From Apis mellifera (taxonomy: Eukaryota > Arthropoda > Insecta > Hymenoptera > Apidae), in assembly GCF_003254395.2 (NCBI RefSeq), contig NC_037643.1, forward strand, positions 12,914,963-12,978,962: DNA of 64,000 nt, written 5' to 3'. A program made the translations under genes and the position numbers. Every line of letters starts with the position of its first letter. The stretch's first letter is position 1. The notes under the pieces were generated by a model. It searched no databases, had not been told where the DNA came from, and saw only the letters and a list, made by a program, of their open reading frames with translations. Of the stretch, positions 1 to 13,690 are shown piece by piece.

Positions 1-1480
1 ATACGATATATTTTATTTATATAATCTAATCGACTGTATTTATTGTAAATAGTCACGATGTTTGCTATGATATAATATATCTGTAATTGGATGGAACTTG
101 CCTGGAAAAAAACTGCGCCCACAGCCCTGTCCTCTGATCAATGTCTCTCTATACACGTACACACACACACATACCCAGACACACACATCAGACTGGTGCA
201 TGTGCCTCCTCGACACATGTAACACGTAACACGTATGCGGATACAGAAGTATGTAAGTAGGTATTATATGTATATGTATACAGTAACACCTGGTTAAACG
301 TCCTTGTCGAATCGAATTCACGTGGAATGGAAATTCTATTATCGATTTATTAAAATTTATTCCAGAGTTTATATAAAAAAAAAAAATTATAAATTCCAAA
401 GGAAATTTCAAATAATACGAAATAAACAATTACTTAATTATGTGAGTAATATAAGATAGAGTTTATTTTAATTATATTTAACTTTTAAATATTATAATGA
501 AATACCTACTTATAAGAGAAATAATGATGATACTGAATTCTTACATTCTTCAGTTTTATTTTTCATTGCTTAGTCCAAAGAAATAAGTATTAAGCTGAAG
601 AAATTTATATTTGATGACGAGTCCGTCGATAATCTGGGAAATAACATATTAGATTATTACTTTTTGCAATTTATTATAATTAATAAATAATTAATAATAA
701 AAAAGATAAAGAATATAATTTCTATGAAGAAAAAAAAGAATGGACACTTATCCAGGGATTACTGTACATGATTATGATAAGAGATAATTCGTGGGTTAAA
801 AAAAAAAAATAAGAAGTGCAAAGCACACGTGCTGCTCGCGTAGGCCCTCGTGTGACGATGGGAGAGATAAAGACAAAAGATATACTCTGTATCGCGTTCG
901 ACGAATTATTACGATGTCAATATTTCGCGTCGCATAATATAATAACGGCGAGATTATTCTCGTTTAAACTTTGCCTACTATTATTAATATTACGATCAAT
1001 TTCGGTAAATTCGGTGTGCAATACAAAAAGCCCATTTTCGAGGATGAAAGCGAACGATGGTCAGACAATTTTTATAAACTTATTATTATTTTCATCCGTA
1101 TCGCGCGATGAAAAGAAAATTTTTCAACGACTGCCATCTCGAACTGCCATCCATCGATCGATGGTTCCATTTATTAGAGAAAGAGAGAGAGACAGAAAGA
1201 AACGAAATTTTTTTCGAAACAAATTCCGTTGTCGTACACGTGTGTCGCGAAAACCCAACCAGCATGTCCAGTAACAATTACAATATTACTATCATAAGTA
1301 CAATATATTAAGTGTTTTCAGAAAATATATGATCTATATATGATAATAAAAGCGGGAAAACGTTTTATAGTTTGTTATTCTCTCATCTACGAGTCATTGA
1401 TCCTCGTTCACCTTCGTCTCATTCCGAATAAAATATTTTGTTTTGCGTGTGTTCTGATGTTTTTTTTTTGATTTCGAACT
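1..1480. other. Left-edge noncoding region downstream of the tetraspanin gene
   Basis: No gene could be supported here. The part next to position 1480 must hold the 3'UTR of the minus-strand tetraspanin. A slightly GC-richer block at about 816-1290 carries an open frame with an ATG at 858 (about 138 codons) that ends at 1274. The frame has no recognisable domain, no homologue I know, and leucine/isoleucine/arginine-rich low-quality composition. It is treated as probably noncoding. The rest is A/T runs and short repeats. Confidence 0.6.
155..189. repeat. Imperfect CA/GT microsatellite
   Basis: This short stretch is dominated by alternating CA with a few interruptions (ATACCCAGA). It explains the Val/Cys-rich open frame on the opposite strand, which is not a gene. 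Confidence 0.8.
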
Positions 1481-3544
1481 TCAATCTTCTTTCTTCATTT
1501 TAGCAAGTATACAGAGCACGAGAAGAAAACTCATTAACTGAAATGAAAAGTCAATTGAAATGTTTTTGAACTGTCTACATTCGATGGGAGGAATCGTTCG
1601 ACTCACTGTAGTTATAAAAATCAACAGCACGGACATACTAATCGTGTGCATATGAGACTTGAGTAATAACACAGCGTTTTTTAGACATCCTGATTTATAA
1701 GATACCGCTTCCGTCATTTGTAAACACTATAAACAATTTTTTTTTTTTTATAAATTTAATAAGAGGAAGAGAAGTAAAAATATCAGATTTTGTTTTAAAC
1801 AAATGATTTCTTATCAAACAATAAATAACATATTATTGTAAAAATTTGGATATGTGGATAACTATTGCAAAATTCGTAATTCGTAGTTTAATACGGAAAG
1901 ATTAATATCATAATTATTAAAAATGCTTCATAGTTGATACATGACATTTTACAATTACAAACATTAAGAGTCATTCTGCAATAATTCAAGGGTATGTAAA
2001 GTCAATTCATATAATTCAAAAATATATAATTTGTATTAATTTGTTGAAAAACAAAAAAATTTTCAATAATTATTATCAATAATGGTAAAAGATAGTTTGA
2101 AGTTTATTTGACTACTTTTTATGACCTTTCATAATTAAGTATGATAAATCATTTAACTTTTATATAAAAAAATATATATTATTAATATAGGAGCAAATAT
2201 AGGAGAAAAATATATATTATTAACACAATATTAAAAAACTTTTTTGATTAAATATTTTCCTGATATCTTTCAATTTTAAAATCAATTCGTATATATTACG
2301 GGTCATATTCATATCAGGTACTTCATATGAAAATCAATACTAATGTATGTATTTAAGGAACTATTTATAAACAAAAAAAATTACTTCTTCGATAGATCCG
2401 AGACAACAACTCTTCGGAATATCAACACGATACTTGGTCCAGTCCTTTGCGGATTTTATTCCACAACACTTTAACTAAAATATAATTTTTTTAAGAACTA
2501 ATTTTTAAAACAAGAAAGTCCAGTTAAAATCTTTCAGAGACATCTTGAGGTAAGTATAAGAAACTGATCTTACATATCTGTGGGTATTGTCCCAAGCTTC
2601 TCTACTCAAGGATGAGGAATGATAGTTTTCGATGGCGGCGCTCATGTCGTCCTGAATTCTTTTGGTAATTTTTTCGAAAATCCAAAAACTCATTATGGCG
2701 CTGATAAATATAATGCATAGAAATATCGAATAACAAATACCATACTGTAATAAAATAGCTCTTTAAATTTCTTTTTTTTTAATTGAATAACATTTAATAT
2801 ATATATCGGAAGGAAAGAACATATAACAAGCTTGTAATTATTAATTTATTATCAAAACCTACAATGTTCAAGAATTTTCTTCTTCTTCGAAGTAAACCAA
2901 GAATTCCCAATAATGATACTAATGAGGCAATTAAACTTATAAATAATAATATTGTAATAAAAAAGTGTTGATCTATCAATCTTAACATTATTCTACTATC
3001 TGTGAAAATCCATGTAGAGGTTACAATGCCAACAATGCCTGCAAGCTTTAATTAATTTATATAAAGTTATGTGAGAATTATTTAAATAAATATATAAAAA
3101 TCAATAAAAATATTTAAAAAGGTATTTATTTTTACAATTTTATTCAAAAATTCTAAAAAATATTAAATGAATTAAAATTGTTGTAATAAACGATTTCTTA
3201 AAATTATATTTACGTAATTATAATTCATAAATTAAGTAAAAAAAAAACTTAATACAAATTCATTTGTCAATATATTAAAAATTTACTATTAATTATATTA
3301 TAATAATCTATTTACTTACAAATGTTACAATATTAATTATCAAAAAAGTCACTTGAATACATCGTTGCAGTACGCCATTATGCGAAAATTTTTGAAAATG
3401 TGTTCCTAAAAAATGTGAATATTTATCGGTAGATCCAGTTACATTACTATCAGTGACGTCCTTATCATCATCCGTTTCCGTTTCATTTTCATTTTCATTA
3501 TTTCTCTGGTCTGATGTACGGGAAAAAAATTTATTCCAATTCAT
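1481..3544 (-). CDS. Tetraspanin family membrane protein (six coding exons)
   Basis: Four-pass membrane protein that organises other membrane proteins into tetraspanin-enriched domains. The exons on the minus strand are 3544-3320, 3045-2863, 2744-2574, 2474-2385, 1726-1607 and 1537-1481. They total 846 nt (281 aa), and every intron is phase 0. TM1 lies at about residues 58-85, TM2 at 95-118 and TM3 at 137-160. The large extracellular loop opens with LKCCG at the start of exon 4 and continues with PKSCC, a lone Cys, and YKSGC. That gives the six-cysteine pattern of the family. TM4 spans exons 5 and 6, followed by a short basic tail (KMKKED). The cytoplasmic N-terminus is unusually long and acidic (about 50 residues rich in Asn, Glu and Asp), where most tetraspanins have 10-20. 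The start ATG at 3544 is the first in the exon. The family call is firm; I cannot name the subfamily. The gene is divergent from PolD1. Confidence 0.88.
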
Positions 3545-4179
3545 TGATACGGTATAATCAGAATGTAGTTAAAATAAGTGAATAAAAATTACTAAGAAAT
3601 GATAACAATTTGTTATTTTAATTTGTTATTTAAATATTAAATTAAAATTACATTTTTATATATCATTAATAAGCTAAGTTTTATATCAATCAAATTATAT
3701 TATTATATTTATATTAGTATTTATTTTATGGTATAATAAAATGACTTTATTTTATGGATATTTTTTTAATATTTATATACAAATGTATTATTATGCAATT
3801 TTATTTATTTCGAATATTTTTACTAGAATATTTAAAATTTTTTAATAGTAATTTTTTTTTAATAATAGATGTGATTTTTTCACTAAATATTTATAATAAC
3901 ATTTTTATTTTTTAAATTAAAAATAATAACAATTTTTTAAAAATTTTATTTAAATAAATTTGAAAATGAAAATTGTATCTTTAATAATTTATTAAAAATT
4001 TGAAAGCTATTTATTTTTCAATATTAACAACTTGTAATGTAATTTTAATAAGTAATGAAAATAACTAGATATTGAAATATTTTCGCGCCATTTCTATATA
4101 TGCTCTCAGCATTTATCAGTTATCAATATTTATCAAAATATTCGTATTTAATAAGTCATTTGAGATATAATAAAATAAA
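3545..4179. promoter_or_regulatory. Divergent promoter region between tetraspanin and PolD1
   Basis: The start codons of the two genes point away from each other across 635 bp. The interval is almost pure A/T except for the block at about 4078-4120, which holds the E2F-type site. No coding frame fits here. It must carry both 5'UTRs and the core promoters. Confidence 0.6.
4081..4089 (+). promoter_or_regulatory. Consensus E2F/DP site upstream of PolD1
   Basis: The sequence TTTCGCGCC matches the E2F consensus TTTSGCGCS exactly. It is the only CG-dense word in an A/T-rich promoter and lies about 90 bp before the PolD1 start codon. E2F control of S-phase replication genes, including DNA polymerase subunits, is established in animals. 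Use here is inferred. Confidence 0.6.
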
Positions 4180-7100
4180 ATGAATAAAAGACAATTTTCA
4201 ACATCTTCTACTGCAAAAAAGGCAAAATATCGGTAAATATTTACAATATTTGCTAATAAATTTGTTTTAACCTTATTTTATTGTTATAAATTTACATTTC
4301 TTTTATTAAATTATTAAAAAAAATTGTATTGAGATAAATTTAATTTACATATTGTTTTTTATATATAATTAATACATATGTCACAAATAATTAAATAAAA
4401 AGAATTAATATTATATCTTTCATATTATATCTTTCAATTTTTGTATGTAAATATACATATGTTATATTTATTGTTTTATATTTTTTATTACTATTTTATT
4501 TATATATTTTTATTATTACTTATTATTATTACTAAACTTTTAATATATTTTTTATTTAGTAATAGAGATGAAGATGACGATGATTATCCTGGTTCATTTG
4601 AAGCAGAATTGGCTACTATGGATGAAATGGAAGATGAATTTGGAAATACTATATCCCAAGTTATTGAAGAGGTATATAAATATTATATCAATTATATTTA
4701 TTAAATAAAAATTATAATATGAAATTTTTTTTGACAAAAGTTTGTATTAATAATTTTATGTAAGATAATTTTATATCATTAATATTTTATTATTTTAGCC
4801 AATTCCTGTGCAATTAAATAAAACATCAAAAGCAGTGAGTTAATGAATGTAACAAAAGTATGTTTTATAATAAAATCATATTCATTAAATATATTATTGC
4901 ATAAACATTACATAAACATAAACATTGCATAAACATTACAAGACATATTAACATATTAATTTCCAGTTTTTTTTATTTTATATATATTTCATTATATATT
5001 TTTATGTATATTATGATTTATTTTTTTTAATGCAACTTAATATATTCATAATATATTCATATTTTATATTCATAAAAAATTAAATTTAATTCACATATTT
5101 AATATCATGGAAGTTATCTTTCATTCATTGACTTATTTTTAATTTGCTTTTAAATGCTTTTTTTATTACGCATATTTTTTTGTTCTTTTATCATATATTA
5201 TTTTATATGTTATATAGCATATCTTTTTGAGTAATTATTCATTTTTAATAAATTTTCATTAGGGTCCTGAACAAGAAAATACATCTTCAAAATGGAGTAG
5301 GCCTCCACCTCCAGAGTTAAATCCACAGAAAGACGCATTAATTTTTCAACAAATAGAAATTGATCATTATAGTGGTAAATAATACTATAATCAAAATAAT
5401 ACTATCAACAAAATCTATTCTAGCTCTTAAAATTAATATAAAATTTTTTTTCAAGGTATACCATTACCTGGAATGCCAGGTAGTAATATGCCTCCTGTAC
5501 CAATAATGAGAATGTTTGGTGTTACAGAATTAGGAAATTCAGTTTGTTGTCATGTACATGGTTTTAGTCCTTATTTATATGTTATAGCACCAACAAATTT
5601 TAATGATCATCATTGTAAATTATTTAAGGTATGTAATTTCAAAAATCAATATATATCAGTATATTTTAAACAAATATCACAAATTATTTTATTGTAACAT
5701 ATTATTTAGGAGGCTTTAGATAAAGCAATATTAAAAGATATGAGATCCAATCCAGAAAACATTCAGATAGCTGTATTAGCTGTTGAACGAGTATTTAAAC
5801 AAAATATGTATGGATATACAGGAGATGAGAAATCATTATTTTTAAAAATTACATTAGCACTTCCAAGATTAGTATCACGTTGTAAGAAAATAGTTGAAGA
5901 AGAGACTATTTTATCTGAATTTAAGCATCAATATACTGCTTTTGAAAGCAATATTGATTTTGATATTAGGTGTGCATTTGAATTATATCTTTCACTTTTT
6001 AATTTTAATTTTTTCTAAACAAATAATTATTTATTTAAGATTTATGGTTGATACATCAGTAGTTGGATGTTCATGGATTGAATTACCACCTAAAACTTGG
6101 AAACTTCGACAACATTTTGGACACAATTTACCATTAACTGCAAGATGTCAGTTAGAAGTTGATGTTGCATGGGATACTTTTATTGCACATGCTCCACAAG
6201 GAGAATGGTCAAAAATTGCTCCATTTAGAATTCTTAGTTTTGATATTGAATGTGCAGGACGCAAAGGTAAAAATTCACTTTTTAACTAGACAAATTTTTT
6301 TTTTATATGATACATAATTTACTTAATTATAATTTATATAATTTTAATATAAATATAGGTATATTTCCCGAACCAAATCATGATCCAGTGATACAAATTG
6401 CTAATATGGTAATAAAACAAGGAGAATCAGAACCATTTTTACGAAATATTTTTACCCTTGACACTTGTGCACCAATTGTTGGTTGTCAAGTTTTAAGTTT
6501 TGAAACAGAACATAAAATGTTAGAAGTATGACTTTATTATTTTAAATTTAACTTTGCATTAATCATATTGAAAATCAACCAATACATATTATATTTTATT
6601 TTTCTTAGAAATGGGCTGATTTTGTGAGGCAATTAGATCCTGATATTTTTACAGGATATAACATAAATAATTTTGATTTTCCTTATTTAATTAATCGAGC
6701 AAATCATCTTAATGTACGAGATTTCTATTTTCTTGGTCGAATAAAAAATATAAAATCTGTAATTAAAACTCAAGTACTTCAAAGCAAACAAATGGGTCGT
6801 CGTGAAAATAAATCTATTAATTTTGAAGGAAGAGTTCCATTTGATTTATTGCTGGTAAAATAAATTATCCTTAGAATTATTAATTATAAACTTGTATAAT
6901 AATAAATGATTGTATAATAATATTTATGATTATATTTTTATTAGGTATTGGTTAGAGATTATAAATTAAGATCTTATACTTTAAATGCTGTCTCTTATCA
7001 TTTTTTACAAGAACAAAAAGAAGATGTTCATCATAGTATTATCACAGATTTACAAAATGGTAATGCACAAACACGTCGAAGACTTGCTGTTTATTGTTTG

Positions 7101-9201
7101 AAGGATGCCTATTTACCACTTAGATTGTTGGATAAGTTAATGTGTATTTTCATTTATATGGAAATGGCAAGAGTTACTGGAGTTTCCATATCTAGTTTAT
7201 TAACACGAGGTCAACAAATTAAAGTTGTTTCACAGTTATTGAGAAAGGTTAATAACAATAATAAACTAGATAACTCCAATTAAAATTCTACTAAAGATAT
7301 TTAATTTCAGACTCGAGAAAAAGACTATTTAATGCCAGTGCATCGAGTTCAAGCTAGTGATGAACAATTTGAAGGAGCAACAGTTATAGAACCAAAACGT
7401 GGATATTATAATGATCCTATTGCAACTTTAGATTTTAGCTCTCTATATCCTAGTATTATTATGGCTCACAATTTATGTTACACAACATTGATAAAATACG
7501 ACAAGCAGGCTAAAAACAATATTCAATCAGATAATATTACTATAACTCCTAATGATTCGAAATTTGTCAAAGTTAACATCAGAAAAGGAATTCTTCCAGA
7601 AATTTTAGAAAATCTTTTGTCAGCTAGAAAAGCGGCAAAAGCTGAACTAAAAAAAGAAACTGATCCATTGAAACAAAAAGTTTTAGATGGTAGACAATAT
7701 GCTTTAAAAGTATCTGCTAATTCTGTGTATGGTTTTACTGGAGCACAAATGGGAAAACTACCATGTTTGGAAATATCTGCAGTAGGATTTTAATATTTAA
7801 ACTTTTTAGTAAATTATATTATTTTACACATATAATAAAAAACACTAATTTTCAGAGTGTCACTGCATATGGACGTAATATGATAGAACAAACAAAACAG
7901 GAAGTAGAAGAACAATACTGCATTTCCAAAGGATATAAAAATAATGCAATGGTCGTATACGGTGATACTGATTCTGTTATGATTAAATTTGGTGTGAAAA
8001 CGGTAGAAGAAGCTATGGAACTTGGTAGAGAAGCAGCGGAATACGTATCCTCAAAATTTTTAAAGCCAATAAAACTGGAATTTGAAAAAGTATATTTTCC
8101 ATATTTGTTAATTAATAAAAAACGTTACGCCGGTCTATATTTTACTCGTCCAGACAAATATGATAAAATGGATTGCAAAGGTCTAGAAACTGTACGAAGA
8201 GATAATTGTCCATTAGTAGCAAATATGATGAATACTTGTTTACAAAAATTACTTATTGACAGGTAATAATATATTTATATAATAAAATAAGAGTATTCAA
8301 TCTGTTATATTTATGCATTTTTTTTTTTTTTTTTTTTTTTTATAGAAATCCCAGTGATGCTATGAATTATGCAAAACAAATTATAAGTGACCTTTTATGT
8401 AATCGTATAGATATTTCTCAGTTAGTAATTACAAAAGAATTAACTAAAACGGATTATGCAGCTAAACAAGCACATGTTGAATTAGCAGCAAAAATGAAAA
8501 AACGAGATGCTGGAAATGCACCAAAACTTGGTGATAGAGTACCATATGTTTTTATACGAGCAGCCAAAGGCACACCAGCTTATCAAAAAGCAGAAGATCC
8601 AATTTATGTCTTAGAAAATAACATTCCTATAGATACAAATTATTATTTAGAAAATCAATTAGCTAAACCACTAGTACGTATTTTTGAACCAATCCTTGGT
8701 GAAAAAGCTGAATCACTTTTATTGAAAGGAGATCATACACGTACAAAATCTGTTGCTACATCAAAAGTTGGTGCTTTGTCTGCATTCACACGTAAAAAAG
8801 AAGTATGCTTAGGTTGCAAAGCCGTTCTTGTACCGGAAAGAGAGAAAATGGCATTATGTAAATATTGCGAACCAAAAGAAGCAGAATTATATCAAAATGA
8901 ATTGTATCATGGTAGAAAATTAGAAGAAAGGTTTTGTAGATTATGGACAGAATGTCAAAGATGCCAGGGAAGTCTTCATCAAGAAGTATTATGCACAAAG
9001 TACGCTTTTTAAACAAAAAAAACTGAAAAATATCATATATTTTTATTAAATTAGGATAATTATGAGAATATAATAATATTAAATTTAATATTATATCTTT
9101 TCAGTCGTGATTGCCCAATATTTTATATGAGAAAGAAAGTTCAAATGGAACTAGATAAGCAAATGAAACAAATTGAAAGATTTGGAATTCCATCATGGTA
9201 A
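4180..9201 (+). CDS. PolD1: DNA polymerase delta catalytic subunit
   Basis: Replicative B-family polymerase with 3'-5' proofreading; main lagging-strand enzyme in the nucleus. Exons: 4180-4232, 4560-4671, 4799-4834, 5263-5374, 5456-5628, 5710-5969, 6040-6266, 6359-6525, 6609-6854, 6945-7247, 7311-7781, 7856-8262, 8346-8999, 9105-9201. All phases agree and the sum is 3318 nt (1105 aa); human POLD1 has 1107. Visible motifs: a basic N-terminus (KKAKYR); Exo I FDIECAG near residue 320; Exo II with NNFDFPYL; Exo III with YCLKDAYLPL; polymerase motif A DFSSLYPS (Asp near 604); motif B KVSANSVYGFTGA; motif C YGDTDS (Asp near 757 and 759). The C-terminal cysteine modules follow: CysA (CLGC...CKYC, near 1009) and CysB (CQRC...CTNRDC, near 1058-1077). 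CysB is the [4Fe-4S] site of the family. No key residue is missing. The intron before exon 13 ends in a 24-base T run (8318-8341). Confidence 0.97.
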
Positions 9202-10568
9202 TATCAATAAATAAGTAAACATGATAGGTATGTTTTTATACATGTTATTGATTCATACAAAAAAGATAATTTTAAAATAAATATATGTATAAATCAAACT
9301 AAGAGCAATACCAATACTGAAAACTAGGATAAAACACAAATATTGTATTATTAATATAAAATATTTAATCTTTTTTTGTATTTTTTTACAAATTATACAT
9401 AAAAAAATGGATAAATTCATATAATAATATAATTTAATATAACATATATTTTTTATTATATATAAATTGAAATTTTTTTCTATATATATAGATACATTTT
9501 AAAAATTCAAAAATTATATAAATCAATCTTATTAATTAGAATGAATAATTAAAATACAATTAGTAATTGCGAAATATTTATTATGAAATAGTATTTATAT
9601 AGATTTTAAATACATAAATTAGTTATCAAACTTTAGTACATTGCTCAAGAAATTTATTTGAATAATTAATACTTAATTAGAATTTAATATTTGGTATTAA
9701 AATTAAATAATTCAATATTAAATAAAAATAATGAAATATATTTCTTACTTTTGTCAAATGTTAAATACGATTGAAATATTAAATGTTTTTGTACGGCAGT
9801 ATTATTATACTTAACAAATTTATAAATATCATTTAAGATATTGTGCTTCAATTTTACACAAAATCTTTTTGTTTTCTATGTTGTTGTTGTTTTTTTTTTT
9901 TTTTTTTTTTTTTTTGTATAAAAAAGAACATTTTACATATGTACCTTAACATTATATGAATGAAATTAAACCAATTACATATATTTACAAAACTATTCAC
10001 ACAGTATGTCAAAATAGTGACACTTCAAATGATTTCCAATTTTACTGTAATATTTATAAATAATTTTTTTGATTAATAATAAAAAGTGATATATTTATAT
10101 TAATATACATTACACTTTTTTTACACTTATTGTTTGCCAATATAATATTAAATTTATAATTTTTAAAAAAATTTAATAAAAGGGCCGATAAAGTTTATAT
10201 TGTTTATATAATAATAAAAGTCCAAAAGATGCTGTAATATTAAGAAATAATAAAAATTGCACATAAAGAATACAGCAATGATTAAATCATATAAAAAAAA
10301 ATATTTAAATTGAATAAATCTTTGTTTATTGTTCATTTAAACTTCTATAGAAAGATAAAATTTTTTTTTATTTTTATTCCCTGTTTCACATTATGAAATT
10401 ATAAATATCGTTTTTCGATGAAATTCGATTAAATAAGACTATTTAAAATATAATTATAATAAATAAACGGAATAAAGTGTCCAGCTTTGCGTGGCTTGTT
10501 GAATTTGACAGTCATATGACTAGTCTTCTTAATAAGGCTTAGGTAAAAAAATTTCTTAATAATATTAA
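9202..10568. other. Convergent 3' region of PolD1 and Arl1
   Basis: Both genes end toward this interval. AATAAA words lie just after the PolD1 stop (about 9207). TTTATT words at about 10324 and 10368 could serve Arl1 on the other strand. No coding frame is supported. A 26-base T run lies at 9890-9915. Confidence 0.7.
9890..9915. repeat. Poly-T tract (26 nt)
   Basis: An uninterrupted T run in the PolD1/Arl1 convergent tail. It is preceded by a few TTG repeats. It may be a retroposition relic or simple slippage; nothing around it decides. Confidence 0.85.
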
Positions 10569-11882
10569 TCATTTTCTACTTTGCAGTGCATTTGATAACC
10601 AGTCCATTGCTTGATCAAGACCTTCACCTTTTGTTGCAGATGTTTTGAAAATTTGGAACGTTCTATTTTTAAGAGCATCTAATCCAAGAGCCTGATGAAC
10701 TTCTGCTACACTTAAACATCCTGCCATATCTTGCTTATTTGCCAAAACCACTAAAATGGCACCTTGCAGTTCTTCTTCCTGAACATATACAAATATTATA
10801 TATACATTTATATATTAATGATATAAGAATATATTTTAAAATTAAAAAATTATAAATTATATTTTGTATATTAAGAACACTTCATATTGTTAATATCACT
10901 TTCATATCAAATTATTCATACATTGTTATTTAATAAAATCTAATTACAGACAAAGTATTTAAAATTATTGATAGTCTTTTATGTTAGCAACATAAAGTAC
11001 TTACTCTCAACATATAAATTAATTCATCTTTTGATATGCCTATCCTATCTTTATCTGCCGAATCCACAACATAAATTATTGCATCTGTATTTGAATAATA
11101 ACACCTCCAATATGGTCTGTAAATTTAAAATATAAGATTTAAAATATAGATTAAATTAAAATAAGATAATTAAAGTAAAACTAAATACAATAAAATAAAA
11201 AATATTTTTAATTTATATCTATTACATACCTTATACTAGTTTGACCTCCTAGATCCCATACTTGAAATTTTAAATTTTTATATGTGACCTGTTCTACATT
11301 AAATCCTATAGTAGGTATTGTTGTAACCACTTCACCAACCTGCAATCTAGTAGATATAATATTGAAAACAATTTCACATGCATATTATTTTACATCTAAT
11401 AGCTTTAAATTGTTATGACACATATAAATAAATTGTTATGACATATTAAATGTATAAACATATATTTAATTATTGGTTATAAACATTCAAACATAAGATA
11501 TGAACCATTCATGCAAACAAAGATGAGTAAATAATTAATTATAACGTCATATCAAGCTTTAAACATATTAAAACATATATATTAAAACATAAACTGTCAA
11601 GCGAAATATAGAAAAGTGTCAATGTGAAATACACCTGTACAAGATTGTAGTTTTTCCGGCTCCATCCAAGCCTAAAATTAAAATTCGCATTTCCCGGCTA
11701 CCGAGTAAATTACGAAAATAACTGAGTAATCCTCCTAGAAAGACAAAAGAGTCGAAATTACATATAAATATATTTCGAAAAAACTAGATGAATCGTCCAC
11801 CGATTAGATTTATATTCACTGGATAGATTCAGTGTGATTTCGGGAACATGTACCTTCATGAATTATCACACAACTCACCCAT
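10569..11882 (-). CDS. Arl1: ADP-ribosylation factor-like GTPase 1 (Arl1)
   Basis: Small GTPase of the trans-Golgi that recruits GRIP-domain golgins and regulates Golgi-endosome traffic. Minus-strand exons are 11882-11879 (four coding bases only), 11734-11635, 11346-11230, 11116-11005 and 10778-10569. They give 543 nt (180 aa); the usual length is about 181. The N-terminus MGG provides the myristoylated Gly2 of the family. Motifs in order: P-loop GLDGAGKT (about 24-31), switch I PTIGFNVE, switch II WDLGGQ, NKQD (about 126-129) and SATKGEG. The tail WLSNALQSRK is typical of Arl1. The tiny first exon ends at a GTGAGT donor, and phase 1 restores the second Gly codon from exon 2. All residues needed for GTP binding are present. 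The gene is convergent with PolD1. Confidence 0.96.
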
Positions 11883-12070
11883 ATCGATCACGTATTATTT
11901 CCAATTCATATAGTATAAATTAAAGTTTATTGTCAAATATAAGAATCACAATTGTATCTAAGTAACCGGGGCGCACACCCCTTTAACTGTCCACGGATGC
12001 AGTTCGCTTCAGATCACTTGCTGACTTGTATCGTTATCGTTAGTCGAACTCATATGAAGTTGTTTCTGTT
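11883..12070 (-). promoter_or_regulatory. Putative Arl1 promoter and 5'UTR
   Basis: A GC-richer block upstream of the Arl1 start codon, standing out from pure A/T sequence on its far side. It includes a CG-containing stretch (11967-11980) and a tandem TATCGTTATCGTTA at about 12030. No TATA box is convincing. Its promoter role is inferred from position and composition. Confidence 0.4.
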
Positions 12071-13139
12071 CTTTATGTATCTTCGATATATCAAGTAACA
12101 CAAATAGCCATATTCAAGATATTTTTATGATTTGATTATTAAATAATCTTTATCTAAATATTTCTTTATTTCTTTATTTTTTTTAATATTATACGAATAT
12201 TTCGTATATATATATGTATTATCATTAATAAATTTTAACATAATTTAATATAAAATATAACAAAAATATTTTATATTTTAGTAAATAAAATGTAAAATTT
12301 ATGAATGTTTTTATTAAAACTCTTGAAAGTTTCAAGTTTTAACCATTATTTTTTAAAAAAATAATATACATGATTTTAAAAAATAGATATACATATATTT
12401 ATCCATATTTAGAATGAATTTTATAATTTTAGAAATTATGTTTTATAAAATACATATTTCTTCGTTGAATTTTCGAGATTAAATAATACTTATCTCATTA
12501 GCTAATGACATATATTATATCTTTTCTTTTTAAAATATTAGCAATAAATCAGAAACAATAGTTATGTATGTGTTAAATTCGTAGTTATACATATATGTAT
12601 ATTCAAATTACTATTAAGAATTATGTACTCAAGATAAAGTAATCAATTCTTAAATATTTCTTATTACAAATATTATTATATCAAGGTTTAATTCTTGAGA
12701 TATTTTTTTCTATCTTATACCATAGAATATATAATGTATATTAATGTTAAATATAATTTTTTATATAATTATGAAAAATATTCTTTAATTAAAATTATAT
12801 AAAATATATTTTACATTTTTTTTTACAAAAAGTAAGATTAAATTATATTATTAATATTATATATATATTATAAATTCATGAATATTTTAAATATTTTTTT
12901 ACATTATTTGAAATATAATGAATTGTTTTTAAAATAATTAATAAAAAGAATATAATTATTCAATATTAACTATAATATTATAAGAATTTTAAATCATTAT
13001 TTTTATGTTATGTCAAATAAACGATATATTTAAAGTTTAATTTAAATTAAAATTTTAATTTAAAATTTAAAACACATGTTTTTCAGACAAACTGTCAATT
13101 CCATCATACTTATCACGAGACATTGATTCTCACAATAAT

Positions 13140-13690
13140 CGATAGATGGCAGAAATATCGTCTTCCACGTTTATTCCTTGTACAAAAGGTTTCTGTATAG
13201 TCTGGACCGAAAGTGGTTTTGCTGGGATGCTGTACAAACGCGGCGCCTGTGTTGTTCGTAATTGACAGCTGTCGAAAAGCGGCGACTTGATCGGATGCAT
13301 GTGCGGATATGTCGTCTTATTAAAAAATAGAATATATCATACTAGTGAAGATTTAAAAGAAACAAGGTGAATTTGTTTTATTCCTGTAGCCCTTGGCTAC
13401 TGTTAATTTCAACACATCATGCATTTATACCAATATCATTGCTGCATGGTACAGTTTAAAAAGTTCTTATGTGTTTACAGTTTTACAGAATATCGAAATG
13501 TACGTACAGTTATATGTGCTTTTGCGACGTGATATATATTTTGATAGAATAGTAAAAACAAAAAATGTTCGTGTACAACGTGAACATTGAGCAAAAGTGA
13601 AATTTTTGTTCATAATTTTATCCAGTGTTCTTTGAGTGCCCATCATGTCCCGAATAAATACATATGTTCATCTCTACCAATACGCTAAAT
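13140..13690 (+). promoter_or_regulatory. CG-richer island, candidate promoter or first exon
   Basis: The sequence around 13200-13320 is CG-containing (for example ACGCGGCGCC near 13240), unlike its flanks. It is followed by a donor-like AACAAG|GTGAAT near 13367. An ATG at about 13296 opens only a very short frame. It could be the first noncoding exon of the downstream gene. There is no transcript evidence. Confidence 0.25.

Noticed and set aside
816..1274. Open frame of 152 codons (138 from the first ATG) on the plus strand
   Set aside because: No domain or familiar pattern, low-complexity composition, and overlapping open frames on both strands. It may be an exon of an unknown noncoding transcript, but a protein cannot be supported.
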